Assembly (NCBI GenBank): GCA_964354995.1
Contig: CAYHBQ010000024.1
Span: 1 to 10,775 of the forward strand
DNA length: 10,775 nt
From: JBBSZK01 sp964354995
GTDB taxonomy: Archaea; Nanobdellota; Nanobdellia; Pacearchaeales; GW2011-AR1
Direction: 5' to 3'
Every line of letters starts with the position of its first letter. Positions within the stretch are counted from its first letter, which is position 1. Under the pieces are notes generated by a model that was given only the letters and a program-made list of their open reading frames with translations, did no database searches and was not told where the DNA came from. Of the stretch, positions 7,165 through 10,775 are shown one piece after another. The position numbers were made by a program, and so were the translations under genes.

Positions 7165-8056
7165 GTCTTATTTCTTTTCTCTCTAAGTCTTTTGCAACTC
7201 GCACGTTTTTGAATATCTTCTTTGCTTCATTTTCGATAAACTTTAGATTTTGTTCGTATCGTTGTGCTATATGTGTCAGTATCAAACTTTTTGCTTTGGC
7301 TCTTTTAGCAATTGTAGCTGCTTGGCTTGCAGTCAGGTGTCTGTAATTCTCCGCATATTCTTTTTCTTTTTCTGCATAGGTTGACTCGCATACCACAAGG
7401 TCTGCGTCTTTTGCAATTTCAATTGCGTTCTGATTGAATTTAGTATCCATTATAATCGCTACTTTTGTACTTGGTTGTACATATACAAGGTCTTTTGCTT
7501 TTACTTTTTTACCATTTATTACGACGTCTTTTCCTTTTTGGATTTCTCCGAGTAACGGGGTGTTTGGTAACTTTAATCTCTTTATTTTTGCCTTATCGAG
7601 CCGACGTCGTTCTTTTATTATAAACGCGAAGGCCCATGCAGGGATACCATGGTCCATGGGCGCTGCTTCAATTTTCCAATCGTCTGTTTCGATATTGCAA
7701 GGTAGTTCGTGCACCTTTATTTGTATGTTGAATTTTCCGTACGTTTGTTGCAATAGTTCGAGATGTCTCGCGGTACCTTTTGGGCCGTAAATGTCCAGTT
7801 GTCGTGCATATTCTGACATTTCGAGCGTTTCTAGTAGCCCTGGGAGGCCGAGCACATGGTCCCCGTGCAAGTGTGTGAGTAAAATTTTTGTAAGTTTGCA
7901 GGGATTGAGGTCGGCTTTTTTTATTTGGCGTTGGGTTCCTTCCCCACAGTCGATTAAGATTCGTTCGGCGTTCCATTCAAGCCATATCGCAGGATGGTTA
8001 CGTTCTGCTGTTGGGATTGCATTGCTTGTTCCGAGAAAGGCTATGTGAATACTCAT
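7154..8056 (-). CDS. rnz: Ribonuclease Z (tRNA 3' endonuclease)
   Basis: RNase Z cuts tRNA precursors just after the discriminator base to create the 3' end to which CCA is added; the tRNA-Leu in this window needs exactly this. The 300-residue length fits the short (ELAC1-like) form. Metallo-beta-lactamase motifs are complete: FLGTSNAIPT at the N terminus, Asp36 in LIDCGEG, THLHGDH with His62, His64, Asp66 and His67, His136 in DHGIPAW, Asp204 in IIMDTKF, His240 in RHLTASQA, and His262 in LTHIAQRY. The Lys/Arg-rich section about 150-190 corresponds to the flexible arm that grips tRNA. The usual GDT around the bridging Asp is MDT here. The ATG at 8056 has a TATATA box about 25 bp upstream. The gene converges on lsm with an 11-bp overlap of coding sequence. 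Confidence 0.96.
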   Translation of the reverse strand: MSIHIAFLGTSNAIPTAERNHPAIWLEWNAERILIDCGEGTQRQIKKADLNPCKLTKILLTHLHGDHVLGLPGLLETLEMSEYARQLDIYGPKGTARHLELLQQTYGKFNIQIKVHELPCNIETDDWKIEAAPMDHGIPAWAFAFIIKERRRLDKAKIKRLKLPNTPLLGEIQKGKDVVINGKKVKAKDLVYVQPSTKVAIIMDTKFNQNAIEIAKDADLVVCESTYAEKEKEYAENYRHLTASQAATIAKRAKAKSLILTHIAQRYEQNLKFIENEAKKIFKNVRVAKDLERKEIRLND

Positions 8057-8077
8057 TACTCCTCTAACGGTTCTCTG

Positions 8078-8085
8078 TTTATATA
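8078..8085 (-). promoter_or_regulatory. TATA box of rnz
   Basis: The minus strand reads TATATAAA, centred about 25 bp before the ATG at 8056, consistent with a leaderless mRNA. It is back to back with the promoter of the secreted gene, with 92 bp between the two start codons. Confidence 0.65.
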
Positions 8086-8119
8086 GATTTAGTGAACTAT
8101 CTTTTTTCTTGTCCTAATG

Positions 8120-8127
8120 TTTAAATA
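8120..8127 (+). promoter_or_regulatory. TATA box of the secreted amidotransferase-like gene
   Basis: TTTAAATA lies in the 14-mer TAATGTTTAAATAG (8115-8128) shared with lsm. The TTTAAA core is centred 26-27 bp before the ATG at 8149, the same spacing as in lsm. This favours the ATG over the in-frame TTG at 8140 and GTG at 8146. Confidence 0.7.
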
Positions 8128-8148
8128 GTTCTTGCTTTATTGATTGTG

Positions 8149-9558
8149 ATGAATCGGGTGATTTTTTCGCTTGTTGCGTTTTCTTTCTTAGCACTTTCTG
8201 TTTTTTCTTTCGCTGGTGCTGCTACTTGTCCTATCCAAAGCGATACTAATGTAGTTATCTATGGCGAGACGGGTGCAGGGGGCGTCGGTGTTCCGAGTCG
8301 TTCGTGGCAAAATCATTTTTTTGGTTGGTGGGAATCTCAAGATCCTTCTATCAACTATCTGTTTTTGTCTAAGGCCAACGTGCGCACTGATTGCGTTTTG
8401 AGCAGTTACTCTAATCTTAGACTTTATGTTCAGCCTGGCGGAGATGCCTATAAACAGCAGAACTCTTTGAGTAGCTCTGGAAAGGCAAACATTCTTAATT
8501 ACCTTGATAAGGGGGGCGCCTATTTTGGAGCATGCGCGGGGGCCTATTACGCGTCTAACGATTACTATTGGCAGGGTTCTTTCTATAATCATGCCAATCT
8601 TCTTGATAGATTTCCGACGGTAGAAGGTTCGATAACTTCCATTGCAGATTACGATGAGAATCCTCCTTACGCCGTTACGCCTGTTGATTCTTCGGGTAGG
8701 AGTTTTAATATGATTTATTATGGTGGGCCTACTCGTGGATGGCAGAACACTCCTGCTACTTTCCCTGGCTCTCAAGCAGCCACCTTTACGGGTATTCCGG
8801 GAAGTTTGCCTGCGGCATTTGCGAATGGTAGGATGTTATTGACTTCGATGCATGCTGAAGCGTTTGAAAATGATGGTATCTCTGGGTTGAGTACGACCGA
8901 TCGCATAGAAAATTATAAGTGGCTTGCGAATATGATAAATAGCGTTGCAGGTACGAACTTTTATGTGCCTCCTTATATTGGAGACCCTGCGCAATGTGCA
9001 GACGGCATTGATAATGATGGGGACACCTTTACTGATTTCCCTGCTGACCCTGGTTGTGTTGATATGGGCGATGACAACGAAGTTGATCCCACGGGTCCTG
9101 TGACGTTGCTTTCAGATGATTTTGAGTCAGGCACGTTGAGTAATTGGGTGCTTTCTAAGGCCTCTGGAGCGAATAACTGGGTATCCATGACTACTAATCC
9201 GTATCAGGGTATTCGACACGCAGAGTCTAAGCCTCAGTCGACGACTGATCCTGCGAGTAGTATGGAGCGAGCAGTTAGTACGGTAGGATATACGAGCGTA
9301 ACTCTTAACTATGCTCGTCGACTTATCGGTCTTGATGTTGCGGATGAGTTTAGAGCTAAGTGGTCTGATGGTAGCGCGTGGTATGTGCTTGAACAAACCG
9401 GAAGTAGTTCTGCGAATGATGCTGGCTATGTTTTGAAAAGCTTTGCGTTGCCCGCTGCCGCGACAAACAATGCTAACTTTAAGATACGCTTTGAGTGCAC
9501 TGCGGGTGCAGTGAGCGAGTTCTGTCGTGTGGATAATGTGATTGTAACCGGCAATTGA
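8149..9558 (+). CDS. Secreted BPL_N-type glutamine-amidotransferase-like protein with Asp-rich loop and C-terminal beta-rich domain
   Basis: The product is 469 residues. A Sec-type signal peptide occupies about 1-25 and ends at AGA-A. Residues 35-265 resemble the BPL_N domain, named from the N terminus of yeast biotin-protein ligase and related to class I glutamine amidotransferases. The seen motifs are VQPGGDAY (94-101), GGAYFGACAGAYYAS with candidate nucleophile Cys129, YYGGP (190-194) and SMHAEAFE with His235 and Glu237, so a Cys-His-Glu triad looks complete. Residues 283-313 (CADGIDNDGDTFTDFPADPGC) form an Asp-rich loop like those that bind calcium, bracketed by Cys283 and Cys303. Residues 322-469 are a beta-rich, probably jelly-roll or MAM-like domain (fold inferred) repeated in the protein starting at 9905. 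No C-terminal membrane anchor is visible and I see no N-x-S/T sequons. The substrate is unknown; an outside enzyme or binding protein is the inference. Confidence 0.88.
   Translation: MNRVIFSLVAFSFLALSVFSFAGAATCPIQSDTNVVIYGETGAGGVGVPSRSWQNHFFGWWESQDPSINYLFLSKANVRTDCVLSSYSNLRLYVQPGGDAYKQQNSLSSSGKANILNYLDKGGAYFGACAGAYYASNDYYWQGSFYNHANLLDRFPTVEGSITSIADYDENPPYAVTPVDSSGRSFNMIYYGGPTRGWQNTPATFPGSQAATFTGIPGSLPAAFANGRMLLTSMHAEAFENDGISGLSTTDRIENYKWLANMINSVAGTNFYVPPYIGDPAQCADGIDNDGDTFTDFPADPGCVDMGDDNEVDPTGPVTLLSDDFESGTLSNWVLSKASGANNWVSMTTNPYQGIRHAESKPQSTTDPASSMERAVSTVGYTSVTLNYARRLIGLDVADEFRAKWSDGSAWYVLEQTGSSSANDAGYVLKSFALPAAATNNANFKIRFECTAGAVSEFCRVDNVIVTGN
9112..9555 (+). repeat. Copy 1 of a duplicated beta-rich domain
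   Basis: This encodes residues 322-469 of the amidotransferase-like protein. It aligns over its whole length with 9977-10426 of the downstream surface protein with essentially one small gap. Identity is roughly 55-60% by eye, with shared blocks FESGTL, STVGYT, LEQTG and RFECTAGA, and a shared Cys pair (FEC...EFCR). The ends of both copies coincide (VTGN and ITGN). Confidence 0.85.
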
Positions 9559-9576
9559 ATCCTTTCTCGATTGCTC

Positions 9577-9602
9577 TTTTTAGCTGAACTCCCTTAGTTT
9601 TT
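9577..9602 (+). terminator. Probable T-rich terminator
   Basis: Two TTTTT runs (9577-9581 and 9598-9602) follow the stop codon at 9556-9558, and further T-rich DNA follows. Archaeal RNA polymerase stops at such U-tracts without needing a hairpin. The next gene has its own promoter beginning at 9649. Confidence 0.5.
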
Positions 9603-9648
9603 AATTTTGATTGATTGATTTTATGTGTTAACTGCCCTTTCCTAAAGG

Positions 9649-9656
9649 TATTTAAA
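9649..9656 (+). promoter_or_regulatory. TATA box of the HTH-surface protein operon
   Basis: TATTTAAA predicts a start near 9679, leaving a 5' leader of about 30 nt before the ATG at 9711. This is the only protein gene in the window whose best promoter does not predict a leaderless message. The palindromes at 9683-9690 and 9695-9710 would fall within that leader. Confidence 0.6.
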
Positions 9657-9694
9657 CTTATTTTTCTTTGTGCGTTAGTGATTAGCGCTATTGC

Positions 9695-9710
9695 TGAGCA
9701 TTAATGCTCA
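9695..9710. promoter_or_regulatory. Perfect 16-bp palindrome touching the HTH start codon (candidate operator or leader hairpin)
   Basis: TGAGCATTAATGCTCA is its own reverse complement and ends at the base before the ATG. A smaller 8-bp palindrome, TAGCGCTA, lies at 9683-9690. As DNA it suits binding by a dimeric winged-helix protein just downstream of the expected transcription start. As RNA it can form a 6-bp hairpin with a UUAA loop next to the start codon. Confidence 0.6.
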
Positions 9711-9908
9711 ATGAATAAAAAAGAGTCGGTTATTCGGTTATTAAGACGTAATCGTGATGGGCTTACGGTTGTTGAAATTGCTCGAACGCTTTCCATATCT
9801 CGGAATACGGTTGCTGTTGTGCTTGCAGGACTCATCGGTGCGGGAAAGGTGCGTGTGCGTCCTGTAGGTGTTGCTAAGCTCCATTATTGGCAGGGAGGAA
9901 TCTCGTGA
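9711..9908 (+). CDS. Small winged helix-turn-helix transcriptional regulator
   Basis: This 65-residue protein is essentially a single DNA-binding domain. Helix 1 is about 3-15, helix 2 about 18-27 (LTVVEIARTL), and the recognition helix about 29-45 (SISRNTVAVVLAGLIGAGK). A beta wing follows at about 46-61 (VRVRPVGVAKLHYWQ). There is no sensor or dimerisation domain, so it either dimerises through the wing region or acts with a partner. An in-frame stop at 9702-9704 excludes any upstream start, making the ATG at 9711 the only reasonable choice. No Shine-Dalgarno precedes it; a perfect palindrome does. Its TGA overlaps the GTG start of the next gene (GTGA), so the two are one operon and probably translationally coupled. 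The likely role is to control itself and the surface protein behind it (inference from position). Confidence 0.85.
   Translation: MNKKESVIRLLRRNRDGLTVVEIARTLSISRNTVAVVLAGLIGAGKVRVRPVGVAKLHYWQGGIS
9893..9898 (+). promoter_or_regulatory. Shine-Dalgarno sequence of the surface protein gene
   Basis: GGGAGG lies inside the end of the HTH coding sequence, with 6 bases between it and the GTG at 9905. It selects that GTG. It also contrasts with the other genes here, which are predicted leaderless, and matches the pattern of internal operon genes that need a ribosome binding site. Confidence 0.75.
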
Positions 9909-10775
9909 AGCGTTTTCTTCTTTTAACGGCATTATTGTTTATTGTGATGCCTCTTGCGAGTGCGGCGACTATATTTTCTGACGGGTTCGAGTCAGGTACG
10001 CTTCTACAAAACGGGTGGGGCCTGCGTTCTGTTTCGGGAGCACAAAACTGGACCAATTCGACCGTTAATCCGTTTCAAGGATTACGACATGCGCAGTCAC
10101 AACCCCTTTCGACAACCGTTCCTGCGAGCGTTATGTGGATTAACGTGAGTACGGTTGGATATACGAACGTTAACGTGAGCTATTTTGTGAGGCGTGTCGG
10201 GCTTGATGGTCCTGACGAGTTTAACGTGACATGGCATAATGGTACGGCATGGGTTCTGCTTGAACAGACTGGTGCGGCAACCGCTAGCGATGCAGCTTAT
10301 GTAATGCGTAACTGGAGTTTGGGCGCGGCTGCATCCGATAAAGCAAATGTCACGATTCGTTTTGAATGCACTGCCGGTGCAGCTACTGAGTTTTGTCGTA
10401 TTGATAATGTTAATATAACAGGAAATATCTTGACAGATAGTACTCCTCCCCTTGTGGGTTTTGTTGCTCCAACAGAGTCTAACGGGTCAATTCTTGGGCG
10501 CTCTTTTGCGTTTGTTAATGTTACTGCAAGTGATGCGAATTTGGATCATCTGATTATTAGACTCTATAACGGCAGTAGGTCATTGCTTTTCACCAATTTA
10601 TCTTCTTCAAGTCCGTTTTTCATTAACTATTCTGGGCTAGGCGATGGAAGATATTATTTCAATGCAAGTGCTAACGATTCTGCGGGGAATGTTAATCATA
10701 CGGAAACGAGAACGGTTTTGATAGATACAACGTATCCTTTAATTTCTCTCGTGCATCCCCTTAACACGACGTACA
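9905..10775 (+). CDS. Secreted multi-domain surface protein, beta-rich domain plus Ig-like repeats (3' partial)
   Basis: The frame runs open to the end of the window (290 codons). It begins at a GTG that overlaps the HTH stop and follows a good GGGAGG. Residues 1-20 form a signal peptide (MKRFLLLTALLFIVMPLASA). Residues 25-174 are a second copy of the beta-rich domain found at the end of the amidotransferase-like protein. Residues 178-273 look like an Ig-like domain; a second begins at 274, because the opening DSTPP...V-x-P pattern recurs as DTTYP...V-x-P, suggesting tandem repeats of about 96 residues. I count 18 N-x-S/T sequons in the 290 visible residues, nine of them in the beta-rich domain. 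This suggests a heavily N-glycosylated adhesin or surface-layer-associated protein (inference). The C-terminal anchor, if any, is outside the window. Confidence 0.88.
   Translation, partial: MKRFLLLTALLFIVMPLASAATIFSDGFESGTLLQNGWGLRSVSGAQNWTNSTVNPFQGLRHAQSQPLSTTVPASVMWINVSTVGYTNVNVSYFVRRVGLDGPDEFNVTWHNGTAWVLLEQTGAATASDAAYVMRNWSLGAAASDKANVTIRFECTAGAATEFCRIDNVNITGNILTDSTPPLVGFVAPTESNGSILGRSFAFVNVTASDANLDHLIIRLYNGSRSLLFTNLSSSSPFFINYSGLGDGRYYFNASANDSAGNVNHTETRTVLIDTTYPLISLVHPLNTTY
9977..10426 (+). repeat. Copy 2 of the duplicated beta-rich domain
   Basis: This encodes residues 25-174 of the surface protein and pairs with 9112-9555. Nucleotide similarity is also visible near the end, for example around the shared FECTAGA segment. 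Unlike copy 1 it is full of N-x-S/T sites, many at positions where copy 1 has the same neighbours but no sequon. Confidence 0.85.

Noticed and set aside
8188..8775. 195-codon open frame antisense to the secreted amidotransferase-like gene
   Set aside because: It lies wholly opposite a gene with a signal peptide, motifs and promoter; its translation is Arg/Ile-rich with no recognisable domain.
9594..9640. TTGATTGATTGATT-type short repeat as a CRISPR or mobile-element trace
   Set aside because: It is a few copies of a 4-bp unit in T-rich spacer DNA, with no longer repeats, spacers or transposase nearby.

Overview
The window looks like a piece of a DPANN-type archaeal chromosome (Woesearchaeota/Pacearchaeota-like; lineage inferred, not tested). 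It carries archaeal information-processing genes: transcription factor B, ribosomal protein S8e, an archaeal LSm protein, an archaeal-type RNase Z and a class II tRNA-Leu without encoded CCA. These lie among secreted proteins of unknown role. Almost every gene has a TATA box (TTTAAA or close to it) centred about 23-27 bp before its start codon. That is the layout expected for leaderless mRNAs, and it allowed several start codons to be corrected.

Layout: (1) 1-4209, plus strand: the 3' part of a very large, cysteine-rich, probably extracytoplasmic protein that begins before the window. (2) 4227-5105, minus: a predicted lipoprotein converging on it. (3) 5226-6774, minus: S8e, then TFB, then tRNA-Leu(UAG), each with its own promoter. 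(4) 6919-8056: LSm (plus) and RNase Z (minus), tail to tail and overlapping by 11 bp. (5) 8149-9558, plus: a secreted glutamine-amidotransferase-like protein (BPL_N type) with an Asp-rich loop and a C-terminal beta-rich domain. (6) 9649-10775, plus: a promoter, a perfect 16-bp palindrome, a 65-residue winged-helix regulator, and, overlapping it by 4 bp, a secreted multi-domain surface protein that runs off the window.

The informational genes cover transcription initiation, translation, tRNA 3' processing and RNA chaperoning, and are ordinary in content. The most interesting part is 8149-10775. Two neighbouring secreted proteins share one beta-rich domain (roughly 55-60% identical by eye). In one protein this domain is joined to an intact-looking Cys-His-Glu amidotransferase-like module. 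In the other it is joined to Ig-like repeats and placed directly under a small HTH regulator with a probable operator. The shared domain has no N-glycosylation sequons in the first protein and nine in the second.
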